From: a bacterium
Lineage (GTDB): Bacteria > Bacillota_I > Bacilli_A > RF39 > UBA660
NCBI GenBank assembly: GCA_029007115.1
Contig: JAQXHG010000015.1
Span: 1-53,175 of the forward strand
DNA: 53,175 bases
Reading direction: 5' to 3'
Below the pieces are notes generated by a model. The model ran no database searches. It had not been told where the DNA came from and saw only the letters and a program-made list of their open reading frames with translations. Both the position numbers and the translations under genes were made by a program. This document shows, in pieces, positions 43,566 to 52,354 of the stretch. Each line of letters opens with the position of its first letter. Positions within the stretch are counted from its first letter, which is position 1.

Positions 43566-43931
43566 ATGGATAAATTAAAAGATTTAATAGAAAAAACAGA
43601 GGATAATACTAAAGATTATACTAAAAAAGATATAAATGATGGTAGAATTTTTGGGGTTTTATCTTATTTAAGTTTTGTTTCTTTGATAATTTATTTTTGT
43701 ACAGATAATAAATACAGTAATTTTCATGCTAAACAAGGTTTCAATCTATTCATATATGAGTCTTTATTAATGCTATTATCTTCTTTTGGCTTTGCATTTA
43801 TTATGTTAAATTTTGTTATTAATATTATAAGTTTAATAATTTTAGCTTTAGGATTGTTAGGAATGTATTATGCATATACAGGCAAAGCAAAAAAACTTCC
43901 AATATTAGATAAAATTAGCATTATAAAATAA
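43566..43931 (+). CDS. DUF4870 (Tic20-like) membrane protein
   Basis: This 121-aa protein has an acidic/Lys-rich N-terminus, then the DUF4870-type core: GVLSYLSFVSLIIYF, NFHAKQGFNLFIYE and a C-terminal hydrophobic pair of helices (about 70-108). The family is widespread in Firmicutes and of unknown function. AGTAGGTGAA precedes the start. Confidence 0.8.
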   Translation: MDKLKDLIEKTEDNTKDYTKKDINDGRIFGVLSYLSFVSLIIYFCTDNKYSNFHAKQGFNLFIYESLLMLLSSFGFAFIMLNFVINIISLIILALGLLGMYYAYTGKAKKLPILDKISIIK

Positions 43932-44033
43932 TTAATATTAATATTATTTTTTTAAAATAATAAGTATCTTTAATATAAAAAAGTTTAAATAATAGTGTAA
44001 AATTGATAAAATGTTATTTAAAAAACAAAAAAC

Positions 44034-44044
44034 TATGATATAAT
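44034..44044 (+). promoter_or_regulatory. Extended -10 promoter element
   Basis: TATGATATAAT has the TGn extension and a perfect -10, and lies 22 bases before the ATG at 44066. Confidence 0.6.
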
Positions 44045-44065
44045 CTCATCATAGAGGTGTGTGAT

Positions 44066-44458
44066 ATGGCAAAGAAAGCAAAAAAAATTACTTTAAGTTC
44101 AGAAAGACAAAAGGAGATAGAAAGTAGTTATGTAAGTACTGCTGAAGGACGATTCATATTTGTGATGATGTTTATTAATACTATAGTTTTATTAATAGGA
44201 TTATTGTTCTCATTATATATAGTTGTTGCAAGTTATCAAAATATGAATTTAAATGAAAACATTAGTCAACTTGCGGATAAATTCTTAGTTTTTGGTAGTT
44301 TGATTACTTTAATTTGTTTATTTTATTATATTAGGTATTCAAATAGTTATAAGCCAGAAAAGAAATCAACTGAACCTAAAGCTAAAGTTACAAAAAAGAA
44401 AACAACTAAAAGTTCAAGTACTAAAAAACCAACAAATAAAAAAACTACTAAAAAGTAA
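44066..44458 (+). CDS. Two-helix membrane protein with a Lys/Thr-rich tail
   Basis: This 130-aa protein of unknown function has a basic start (AKKAKKITL) and two membrane helices (about 27-52 and 68-88). Its cytoplasmic tail, about 40 residues, is made almost wholly of Lys, Thr, Ser and Pro and resembles histone H1 tails in composition. ATG 44066 is chosen for its AGAGG at 44053-44057. The upstream in-frame GTG is rejected. Such a tail could bind acidic polymers such as DNA or RNA at the membrane. That is an inference. Confidence 0.7.
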   Translation: MAKKAKKITLSSERQKEIESSYVSTAEGRFIFVMMFINTIVLLIGLLFSLYIVVASYQNMNLNENISQLADKFLVFGSLITLICLFYYIRYSNSYKPEKKSTEPKAKVTKKKTTKSSSTKKPTNKKTTKK

Positions 44459-44463
44459 TTTTT

Positions 44464-44495
44464 AAAAGTATAGTTAGAACTATACTTTTATTTTG
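44464..44495 (+). terminator. Intrinsic terminator
   Basis: An 11-bp stem, AAAAGTATAGT / ACTATACTTTT, with a 4-base loop is followed by a T-rich tract. Confidence 0.82.
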
Positions 44496-44552
44496 CAATT
44501 ATATATAAATAATGGTAAACTATATATTGATATAATAGGGAGTTGATTAAAA

Positions 44553-46436
44553 GTGACTAGTACATATTTTAATAGTATAAGTTTAAGTAATGTAGCATTA
44601 ATATTTCTTGGAATAATAATGATTATATATATAAGAAAAATAAAATTTACAACTATTTCTAATAAAATATATTTTATGTCAATGATAGTATTATTAATAA
44701 CTTGTTTACTAGAATTGTTTTATCCATATACAATGATGATAAGAGAAGAAATTCCATTATTAAATGAAATTGTATGTAAAACATATGTAGGATTTGTATT
44801 ATTGTGGTTACTTCTATTTTTAATTTATACTTGCTTTTTAGTTTTTAGTAGTCGTGGAATATATAATGAAAAAGGAAAGATTAAAACATCTTTTAAAATG
44901 TTTATTATAATAATGATTATTGCTGATGTTTTAGGCGTCATATTTACAGATATTGAGTATTTAGGTGGATATGCTGGTATGCCATTTGTGGTAGGTGGTT
45001 CTTTAATCTATATAATTTATTTAATTAGTGTAATTGGATGCTTTGCTATTATTGTGCTTATTGGTATGAATAAAAATCATATTAAAAATGTATATTTAAC
45101 TCCATTATTACTAATGCTTAGTACATACATAATTGCTATATTATTACAATTATTTTTTAATTATGAAATAAATATTATATCTTTTTTTAGTACCTTGATT
45201 TTAGTTGTATTTTACTTTACCATTGAAAGTCAAGATTTTAAGTTATTAGATGAATATAAGCAATCTAAAAAAGAAGCGGAAGAAGCCAATAATGCTAAAA
45301 ATGCTTTTTTAGCTAATATGTCACACGAAATTAGGACACCTATGAATATAGTAATTGGTTTTTCTCAAGCATTACTTGATGAAAATAATTTAACAAAAGA
45401 AATGGTCTTAAGAGATATGAAAAATATAACGGATGCAAATATATTACTTAAGAGTTTAATTGATAATATATTAGATATTTCAAAAATTGAAAATAAAGAA
45501 TTTAAATTAGAAGAAAATGAATACTTACTTGAGAACATAATATTCGAAATAAATAGTTTAATTCCCTCTAGAATTGTAAATGATGAACTTAAATTTACAA
45601 TTGAAATTAACGAAAATATTCCTAAAAAATATTATGGAGATGCTTATAAACTATATAAAGTAATCACATATATTTTATTAAATGCTATATCTAATACTAC
45701 TTATGGAGAAGTTAAATTAAATATTGATGGTAAGAGAGTAGATGAAAACAACTTTGATTTTGAATTTATAATTTCTAATACTGGACACTTAATGACTAAA
45801 GATAATTTTGAAAAAGATTTTGAAGATTTTGTTAGTATTCAAAGTGACAAAAATAATTTAGATAATAATAGATTGGGGTTAATAATAGCAAAAGAATTAA
45901 CAAAAATTATAAGTGGTAATATTGAATTTATTAATGAAAAAGGTAAAGGAACTAGATATTTTATTAGACTTAGACAAAGAATCTTAGATAATAAAAATAT
46001 AGGAAATATATTTGAAAACTCTTCGCATGGAATAGCAACAACTAGAAGTATTTTAAATTTGGAAGGAAAAACGGCTTTAGTAGTCGATGATGGGCAAGTA
46101 AATTTAGATATGTCTAGAAGGAGTCTTGAACAATATAATTTAAACATTATTACAGTTAAAAGTGGAAAAGAGTGTGTTGAGGTTGTTCAAAACATGAAAA
46201 TAGATATAATTTTTTTAGATCACTACATGCCTGATATGGATGGAATTGCAACTATTAAAGCGCTACATGCAATTGGATGTGAATTGCCACCAATCGTTGC
46301 ACTTACCGCGAATAATTATGATGCACTAAAAAGTAATTATATAGCGCAAGGATTTGATGAATATTTACAAAAACCTATAGTATTTAAAGAAATGAATAGG
46401 GTAATGAAAAAATATTTCGGAGAAGAAGACTTATAG
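44553..46436 (+). CDS. Seven-helix hybrid histidine kinase, phosphoacceptor half (second pair)
   Basis: This 627-aa paralogue of the kinase at 2158-4014 has about seven membrane helices (10-224), a shared juxtamembrane [13 protein letters not shown] motif, H-box MSHEIRTPM with His258, HATPase and receiver. As in that paralogue, the ATP site is degraded: the G1 motif is NTGHL (Asn409 for Asp), no F-box is seen, and G2 is NNRLGL. The receiver is complete here (D512/D513, D556, T585, K607). GTG is the start, with GGGAG upstream. The gene is followed after 12 bases by a partner with the opposite defect. Confidence 0.9.
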   Translation: MTSTYFNSISLSNVALIFLGIIMIIYIRKIKFTTISNKIYFMSMIVLLITCLLELFYPYTMMIREEIPLLNEIVCKTYVGFVLLWLLLFLIYTCFLVFSSRGIYNEKGKIKTSFKMFIIIMIIADVLGVIFTDIEYLGGYAGMPFVVGGSLIYIIYLISVIGCFAIIVLIGMNKNHIKNVYLTPLLLMLSTYIIAILLQLFFNYEINIISFFSTLILVVFYFTIESQDFKLLDEYKQSKKEAEEANNAKNAFLANMSHEIRTPMNIVIGFSQALLDENNLTKEMVLRDMKNITDANILLKSLIDNILDISKIENKEFKLEENEYLLENIIFEINSLIPSRIVNDELKFTIEINENIPKKYYGDAYKLYKVITYILLNAISNTTYGEVKLNIDGKRVDENNFDFEFIISNTGHLMTKDNFEKDFEDFVSIQSDKNNLDNNRLGLIIAKELTKIISGNIEFINEKGKGTRYFIRLRQRILDNKNIGNIFENSSHGIATTRSILNLEGKTALVVDDGQVNLDMSRRSLEQYNLNIITVKSGKECVEVVQNMKIDIIFLDHYMPDMDGIATIKALHAIGCELPPIVALTANNYDALKSNYIAQGFDEYLQKPIVFKEMNRVMKKYFGEEDL

Positions 46437-46448
46437 GAGGAATTAATT

Positions 46449-48308
46449 ATGGAATTTGGAATAGTACCTATAATTGCAAGTTTAGCATTTTTAATAGTAT
46501 TAATCTTAGTATATAATTCTAAAAAACAGATTAATGATATTACAAATAAAATTTTTAAATTATACATTTATATAAGTCTTACTTTTTGCATAACTGAATT
46601 ATTATTTGTATTTACAGTAACTTATGTTGATATAAGTATAATATCTAAGATAATTTGGAAAATACATTGGGTATTTGGCTGCTCTTATTGGGGATTATTG
46701 TTTTTATATTTAGTTATAATAATTAAAAATATAGAAGTAAATTCTTTTAAAGAAGTATTTAATTATGATAAAGTTTTGAAAATTATTTTAATTATATTTA
46801 TGGTCGTACCATTTATTACTTTAATTGTTCCTGCTGATAGTGTTGATATAATGCTTGAGAATAAAGAATTAATGTTTAGCAATAAAAAACTCGATATATT
46901 TATTGTAATTTATTGTTCAATTATTTTAATATCAATATATTCATACTATTTAGCTAATAGAAAAAAAGTGTCAAAAACATGTCGATTTAGTGTATATATA
47001 ACTATAATAAATTCAATAAGTTTTATAATTTTTCAAATATTGTTGCCTAATATATCACTTTATTTTGAACTTAGTGTGGTTATGGCTTATATATTATATT
47101 TTAATTTTGCAAATCCAGATATAGGTTTAATGAAAGAAATTAACTTAGTTCAAAAAGATATAGAAAAAATTAATAAAACTAAAACTGATTTTTTATCAAA
47201 TATGAGTTATGAAATAAAGATACCAATAGATTTGATAACTAATCTATGTAATGATATATCAACAATTAATGTATTTGATCAAGAAATGGTAAAAAAAGAT
47301 TTAAAGCAAATAATAATATCTGGTAATAACTTATTAGAAATAGTAAATAATGTACTTGATATTTCTAAAATAGAAAGTGGAAGAAATATACTGATTGAAA
47401 AAGAGTATAATTTAAAAGAAATGATAGATGATATTAGTAGTAATGCAATATCAAGAATTGGTGCTAAAAAGGTAGAGTTTAAATTAGAACTAGATGAAAA
47501 TATTTCATCTATATTAATAGGTGATTATTCTAAACTTTATAGAGCTATTTTAAATATAGTTAATAATGCAGCGAAATTTACTGAAGTTGGAAAAGTAGTA
47601 TTTTCAGTCACAAGTAATAAAAATGGAAATTATGAAAAATTATTATTTAAGGTTAGTGATACTGGTAATGGAATTAAGGAAGAGGATAAAAATTCATTAT
47701 TTTCAAAAGGCGTTAAATTAAAAAATAATGTAGGTGGAGAAACAGAAGGTAGTGGACTTGGACTATCAATATCTAAAGATTATATTGATGCTTTAGGTGG
47801 TAAAATATGGTTTGAAAGTGAATATAGAGTAGGATCAACATTCTATATTGAGGTATCACAAAAAATTAAAGATTCAACACCAATAGGGCAAATAAAGAGT
47901 GATGTTAAAGATGATAATAAAAGAATTGATTGTACAGGTAAAACCGTATTAATAGTTGATGATAATAAGCCTAATATTAAAGTTGTGAAGAGACTTTTAG
48001 AAAAGTACAATTTCAAAGTAGATAGTGTATTAAATGGACAAGATTGTATATATAAAATAAAAAGTGAAATACATTATGATTTAATATTTATGGATCATGT
48101 AATGGAAGGAATGGATGGTATCGAGACATTACATGTACTTAAAAGTTTAAAAGAATATAATTTGCCTCCAGTAATTGTATTAACAGCAAATGCAATGAGT
48201 GATACTAGAGACCTATATATTAAAGAAGGTTTTGATGGATATTTATCAAAACCAGTAACACTTAAAGATTTAGATAAAGTAGTTAATAAGTATTTTAATA
48301 ATAAATAA
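46449..48308 (+). CDS. Seven-helix hybrid histidine kinase, catalytic half (second pair, Tyr for His)
   Basis: This 619-aa paralogue of the kinase at 4030-5880 has about seven membrane helices in 5-220, an H-box reading SYEIKIP (Tyr254, codon TAT, in place of His), then an intact ATP site with N-box Asn373, G1 DTGNG at 404-408 and G2 GSGLG at 434-438. The receiver is complete (D504/D505, D549, T579, K601). An AGGAGGAA site precedes the ATG. It shares the short linker motif (STPIGQI, compare TPIRNI) with its paralogue. It is probably the ATP-using partner of the upstream gene product. A terminator follows. Confidence 0.9.
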   Translation: MEFGIVPIIASLAFLIVLILVYNSKKQINDITNKIFKLYIYISLTFCITELLFVFTVTYVDISIISKIIWKIHWVFGCSYWGLLFLYLVIIIKNIEVNSFKEVFNYDKVLKIILIIFMVVPFITLIVPADSVDIMLENKELMFSNKKLDIFIVIYCSIILISIYSYYLANRKKVSKTCRFSVYITIINSISFIIFQILLPNISLYFELSVVMAYILYFNFANPDIGLMKEINLVQKDIEKINKTKTDFLSNMSYEIKIPIDLITNLCNDISTINVFDQEMVKKDLKQIIISGNNLLEIVNNVLDISKIESGRNILIEKEYNLKEMIDDISSNAISRIGAKKVEFKLELDENISSILIGDYSKLYRAILNIVNNAAKFTEVGKVVFSVTSNKNGNYEKLLFKVSDTGNGIKEEDKNSLFSKGVKLKNNVGGETEGSGLGLSISKDYIDALGGKIWFESEYRVGSTFYIEVSQKIKDSTPIGQIKSDVKDDNKRIDCTGKTVLIVDDNKPNIKVVKRLLEKYNFKVDSVLNGQDCIYKIKSEIHYDLIFMDHVMEGMDGIETLHVLKSLKEYNLPPVIVLTANAMSDTRDLYIKEGFDGYLSKPVTLKDLDKVVNKYFNNK

Positions 48309-48318
48309 ATTGTTATAT

Positions 48319-48353
48319 AAAAAAGATGAATTTAATTTATTTCATCTTTTTTT
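48319..48353. terminator. Bidirectional terminator
   Basis: A stem, AAAAAAGATGAA / TTCATCTTTTTT, has A/T tracts on both sides. It overlaps the 3' end of the convergent XRE gene. Confidence 0.82.
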
Positions 48354-49057
48354 GTATTACAACTTTCAGTTAATTTTAGTGGTATTTTATAACTTATATT
48401 TTTATCTTCTTTAGTAGTTGCAATTATTTCTAAATATAGGCTATTATCTTCAAAATGTTTGCATATTTTTGAATAGTGTTCTATTTTAAATTCTAAAGTT
48501 TTTAAAAAATTTTCTAATGTACTATTATTAACGATTTCACTAGTAGATATTTTTGTAGATGTATCATTTACTTTTTCATATAAAGAACATTCTATTTTTT
48601 TGTATATCTGTGTATCATTTCCTCCACAATATTCAACATTTGTTATATATATTGATGACTTCACATCGTTATATGCTATGCTTCCTTTAATATTAAAGTT
48701 TTCACAATTTGTTAACAATATTTTAAATTTATAATCATCTTTATTCTCTATTATTAAAATAATAGTAATTAATAATAATATAATAATTATTGTTATTAAT
48801 GTAATTGTTGTCTTACTAAATATTTTACTTTTAGATATATTTTCTGTTTTATATTGTCCATCTAAGATTTCATTTATATCAACATTAAATTTGTTACTAA
48901 TTTCTTTCATAATTGATATATCTGGAATATTTTTCCCGTTTTCCCATTTTGATACGGCTTGACTAGTAACACCTAATATATTAGCAAATTTCTGTTGACT
49001 TAAATTATTTTTAATACGAATACTTTTTATAAATAAACCTATTTTTTCTTGATTCAT
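48332..49057 (-). CDS. Membrane-anchored XRE-family regulator
   Basis: This 241-aa one-component sensor has an N-terminal HTH (residues 5-60: LSQQKFANILGVTSQAVSKWENG), a linker, one membrane helix (about 80-104, many Ile/Leu/Thr) and a C-terminal domain of about 135 residues expected outside the cell. The outer domain has paired Cys (CENFN, CGGND, CSLYE) that may form disulfides. It could sense an extracellular signal and regulate nearby genes. The adjacent kinase operon and the divergent lipoprotein/CHAP genes are candidates. GGAAG precedes the start. Confidence 0.85.
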   Translation of the reverse strand: MNQEKIGLFIKSIRIKNNLSQQKFANILGVTSQAVSKWENGKNIPDISIMKEISNKFNVDINEILDGQYKTENISKSKIFSKTTITLITIIIILLLITIILIIENKDDYKFKILLTNCENFNIKGSIAYNDVKSSIYITNVEYCGGNDTQIYKKIECSLYEKVNDTSTKISTSEIVNNSTLENFLKTLEFKIEHYSKICKHFEDNSLYLEIIATTKEDKNISYKIPLKLTESCNTKKDEIN

Positions 49058-49165
49058 ATTCCACTTCCATTCATTGATTAATTATACAATAAAAAATATT
49101 TTTTTTGTAGTTTAAGTATTCTATTTTAATACAAATTTTGTTATAATAAACCAGAGGTATAAATT

Positions 49166-49894
49166 ATGAAGGTAGTTAATAAATTTTTTACTATATTAGT
49201 AATGATTATTTTACTTACTGGTTGTACTATCAAAAATGAAAATGACATGTTAATTGATGAAAATGGAAAAATGAATTATGAAATCATCATTGCATTTGAT
49301 AGAGAGTTTTTAAGAAATGTTATTAACATGAATAACTTTAATAATGATGATTTAATAGAGATTACAGATGATGTAATGGAAGACTTTGTTATGAATGATG
49401 CTACTATGAAAGTGTCATATTTAGATGGTTTAGAAAAACAGGAGTATATTGATAATAATTATATTGGAACTAGATATATTTACAAAGTAGATGATATAGA
49501 TACAATATCAGATACTAAAGATGTTGTTGTTAATTTGGGTAATTATCAAAGTACAGAGAAACTAGTTAATCAAAAATTGTTTACAAAAAGTTCTTATCAG
49601 TACTCAGCAAATTTTATTTTTGATTTGCAAAGTAATGCAAGTTATGAAGGCGTAAATTATATTACTAAGTTCAAATTAACTTTGCCTGGAAAGGCAATAA
49701 AACATAATGCTACTGAGGTAAGTGGAGATGGTAGAACATTAACTTGGGATTTGTCAAATACAACAAATGAAGTTAATTTTAGTTTTAGTTTAAAGGGAAA
49801 TAAAATTAATTTTATTGTATGTATTATTAGTATAATTTTTGTTTTGGTAACTACTCTTGCTATTTTGATTAATAGAAAAGAGGTAAATAAATAA
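49166..49894 (+). CDS. Lipoprotein with a C-terminal membrane helix
   Basis: This 242-aa protein has a lipoprotein signal (LLTGC, lipidated Cys20) and a single C-terminal membrane helix (about 213-236) ending NRKEVNK. The body is beta-rich with an IDENGKMNYEI start and a VSGDGRTLTWDL motif. This is faintly like LppM/DUF3153-type lipoproteins, which is only a resemblance. Lipid anchor plus transmembrane helix would pin both ends to the membrane. The gene is followed one base later by the CHAP gene. Function is unknown. Confidence 0.7.
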   Translation: MKVVNKFFTILVMIILLTGCTIKNENDMLIDENGKMNYEIIIAFDREFLRNVINMNNFNNDDLIEITDDVMEDFVMNDATMKVSYLDGLEKQEYIDNNYIGTRYIYKVDDIDTISDTKDVVVNLGNYQSTEKLVNQKLFTKSSYQYSANFIFDLQSNASYEGVNYITKFKLTLPGKAIKHNATEVSGDGRTLTWDLSNTTNEVNFSFSLKGNKINFIVCIISIIFVLVTTLAILINRKEVNK

Positions 49895-49895
49895 T

Positions 49896-50777
49896 ATGAA
49901 AAATAATATGTTTTATTTGTTGTTTATTCCACTAATAGTACTTATTTTATTAGTATTACTTATATTAGAAACTAATTTAAATGATGAAGAAGAAATAAAA
50001 ATAGTAGAAGAAGATCTTCATAAAAGTAATATATTATATTATGATAATACAATTTATTTAGATTATGATGATTTAAATAATTTTAATATTGCTGCTAATG
50101 AGGTAATAAATTATTCTATATCAATTAACAATATAGTAGATAAGTTAATGCAAAAAGATAAAAGTATTAAATTATACTCTGAAAAAGATAATAAAATATT
50201 AGAAACATTACTTACTAAGGAAGATGCTAATAAAATATTTGGCGACTATTTAAACATTAAAGATGATGTTACAGTAAAAGTGTTGTTTAAAGATGCAGAA
50301 GATAATCAAGAAGTGGAGGATATTGATTTTAAAATCAATAGAGAAGAAATTTTAAGAACTAGAGTAGTAAAAACTGCTCAGGAACAACTTGAAAATACTG
50401 GTGAAAAGTATTGGGAATGGTATGGCTTTAATCACAGAGTTGAGTGGTGTTGTGTATTTGTATCATGGGTTGCCGAACAACATGGTTTAATTGAAGAGGG
50501 AAAAATACCTAAATTTATATGGGTTAAGAAAGGTGTTGATTTCTACAAGGAAAGAAATCAATGGAAGTATCCTTATGAATATACTCCAAAAGGAGGAGAT
50601 ATTATATTTTATGATTGGAATAATAATGAAGTTATAGATCATGTTGGAATTGTTGAGAAAGTTGAAAATGGATATGTGTATGCAATAGAGGGAAATGTTG
50701 GGTATACTCATGTTAAGAGAAAAAAATATAAGTTAAGTAGTTCATACATATATGGTTATGGAATACCTGCATATTAA
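49896..50777 (+). CDS. Membrane-anchored CHAP-domain amidase
   Basis: This 293-aa protein has one N-terminal membrane helix (6-25) and an acidic stalk, then a CHAP domain (about 158-290) with WCCVFVSW (catalytic Cys at 185 or 186), DHVGIVEKV (His249) and the third residue in AIEGN. CHAP domains are peptidoglycan amidases or endopeptidases. It is presumably a wall hydrolase held at the membrane surface, co-expressed with the preceding lipoprotein. A terminator follows. Confidence 0.88.
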   Translation: MKNNMFYLLFIPLIVLILLVLLILETNLNDEEEIKIVEEDLHKSNILYYDNTIYLDYDDLNNFNIAANEVINYSISINNIVDKLMQKDKSIKLYSEKDNKILETLLTKEDANKIFGDYLNIKDDVTVKVLFKDAEDNQEVEDIDFKINREEILRTRVVKTAQEQLENTGEKYWEWYGFNHRVEWCCVFVSWVAEQHGLIEEGKIPKFIWVKKGVDFYKERNQWKYPYEYTPKGGDIIFYDWNNNEVIDHVGIVEKVENGYVYAIEGNVGYTHVKRKKYKLSSSYIYGYGIPAY

Positions 50778-50783
50778 AAAAAT

Positions 50784-50819
50784 AAACTATTAATCATTAA
50801 ATTGAATTAATAGTTTTTA
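50784..50819 (+). terminator. Intrinsic terminator
   Basis: An 11-bp stem, AAACTATTAAT / ATTAATAGTTT, with an 11-base loop is followed by T5. Confidence 0.78.
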
Positions 50820-50903
50820 TATTTATATCTTGTTAAAATTAGTAGTAAAAATAGTTCTTTTGTAGTAAAATTTTATAAGTGTTAATTAGTAATGGAGGAT
50901 ATA

Positions 50904-51692
50904 ATGGAAGATAAAATAGCAATAGTAGTAAGTAATGCTAATGAAGGTGTTAGTGTATATGAGACAATAGATGCAATAAAAGAGGCTGGATTTAAGAATG
51001 TATTTATACAATGGTATAATAGGAATTGGAATCCTACTCAAGAAGAGCAACTTAAATATATAAAAGAAAAAGGACTTAATATCATATTTGCTCATTTGGG
51101 ATATTCTAATATTAATTCTATTTGGTTAGATTCTAATATTGGAGATGATGTAATTGAAAGTTATAAAAATGACATTAATATATTAGTTGAGAATGGAATT
51201 AACCTATTTGTAATGCATTTAAGTAGAACATTTAATCCGCCTATATATAACGAAATAGGATTAAAAAGAATTAAAGAGTTAGTAAATTATGCTAAAGAAA
51301 AAAATGCAAAAATAGCGTTTGAAAATGTAGAAACTAAAGGATATATTGAATATGTTTTTGATAATATTGATAGTGATAATATAGGGCTATGTTTTGATTC
51401 AGGACATTTTCATACATTTTATAAAGATAAATTTGATATGAGTAAATTTAATAATAAAATACTAGCAGTGCATTTACATGATAATTTTCAAACAGGGGAT
51501 TTTCATTTAATACCATTTGATGGTTCAAATGATTGGAATAAAATCATTAATATTCTTAATTCAAATAATTATAATGGATATATAACTATGGAACAATGTT
51601 ATAGAAATAATTATTTAGATATATCGATAAATGAATTTTATAAGAAAAGTTTTGAGATTGGTAAAAAATTACTTGATATGAAAGAAAAATAA
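50904..51692 (+). CDS. Sugar-phosphate isomerase/epimerase family (AP endonuclease 2 TIM barrel)
   Basis: This 262-aa TIM barrel has metal-binding-type residues: a His in MHLSRTF, Glu in FENVETKG, Asp/His in CFDSGHFHTF, then VHLHDN and the closing Glu in MEQC. The family includes xylose isomerase-like and inositol-pathway enzymes. No carbohydrate operon is present, so substrate is unknown. ATG 50904 is chosen for its GGAGG at 50894-50898. The earlier in-frame ATG 50892 overlaps that site. Confidence 0.86.
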   Translation: MEDKIAIVVSNANEGVSVYETIDAIKEAGFKNVFIQWYNRNWNPTQEEQLKYIKEKGLNIIFAHLGYSNINSIWLDSNIGDDVIESYKNDINILVENGINLFVMHLSRTFNPPIYNEIGLKRIKELVNYAKEKNAKIAFENVETKGYIEYVFDNIDSDNIGLCFDSGHFHTFYKDKFDMSKFNNKILAVHLHDNFQTGDFHLIPFDGSNDWNKIINILNSNNYNGYITMEQCYRNNYLDISINEFYKKSFEIGKKLLDMKEK

Positions 51693-51720
51693 AAATAAAT
51701 TGTTTAAAAATATATTTTCG

Positions 51721-51731
51721 TATGATAAAAT
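51721..51731 (+). promoter_or_regulatory. Extended -10 promoter element
   Basis: TATGATAAAAT lies 24 bases before the ATG at 51755, with an AGGAGG site between. Confidence 0.6.
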
Positions 51732-51754
51732 AATAGTATATAGGAGGAATATAT

Positions 51755-52282
51755 ATGAAAACTATTAAAGAATTAATTAAAGGAAAAGTTCCAGCTAAGA
51801 ATTATATTATTGTAGTGATTGTATCTTTACTTATTATCATATTAACATTGTATATTAGGTTATTTTATTTAAATTATAGAGAAAATATCAGAAATACAAG
51901 CGTATTTCAAGATAAAACTATAAAACAAGTAAGTGTTGATGATATTGACTTTGTACTTAAAGAAATGAGCGATGCAATATTGTATGTTAGTTATACTGGA
52001 AATGATGAAATATATAATAATGAAAAAAAATTATTAAAGGAAATAAAAAGAAAAAATTTAGTTGATAAAATTGTTTATTGGAATGTAACTGATTTGTTAG
52101 ATAATGATGAATATATACAAATATTGAAAGAAAAGTATCCTTCAATACAAGATCAAATAACTGTTGCACCTATGTTTATTTATGTCAAAGGAGCAGAGGC
52201 ACTTGAAGCTATGAGCAGTGAACTTAAAAATATAGATGTAAATGTTTTTAATAAACTAGTAGATGTTTATAATATTGAATAA
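51755..52282 (+). CDS. Membrane-anchored thioredoxin-fold protein without CxxC
   Basis: This 175-aa protein has one membrane helix (about 17-40) and an outside-facing domain with the layout of a thioredoxin fold. A beta strand ILYVSYTG is followed by the helix where CxxC would be, then VYWNVTD, and a cis-Pro-like VAPMFIYVKG. No cysteine occurs anywhere in the domain, so oxidoreductase activity is unlikely. It could be a binding or accessory protein. The fold call is my inference from pattern. Confidence 0.68.
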   Translation: MKTIKELIKGKVPAKNYIIVVIVSLLIIILTLYIRLFYLNYRENIRNTSVFQDKTIKQVSVDDIDFVLKEMSDAILYVSYTGNDEIYNNEKKLLKEIKRKNLVDKIVYWNVTDLLDNDEYIQILKEKYPSIQDQITVAPMFIYVKGAEALEAMSSELKNIDVNVFNKLVDVYNIE

Positions 52283-52310
52283 GGCTTAAAAATAATAAGT
52301 CTTTTTTTTT
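52282..52310 (+). terminator. Intrinsic terminator
   Basis: A 7-bp stem with one G-T pair, AGGCTTA / TAAGTCT, is followed by T9. Confidence 0.8.
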
Positions 52311-52354
52311 ATAATGATTTATGTTATTATTAATATGAAAATAAGGAGAAACTG

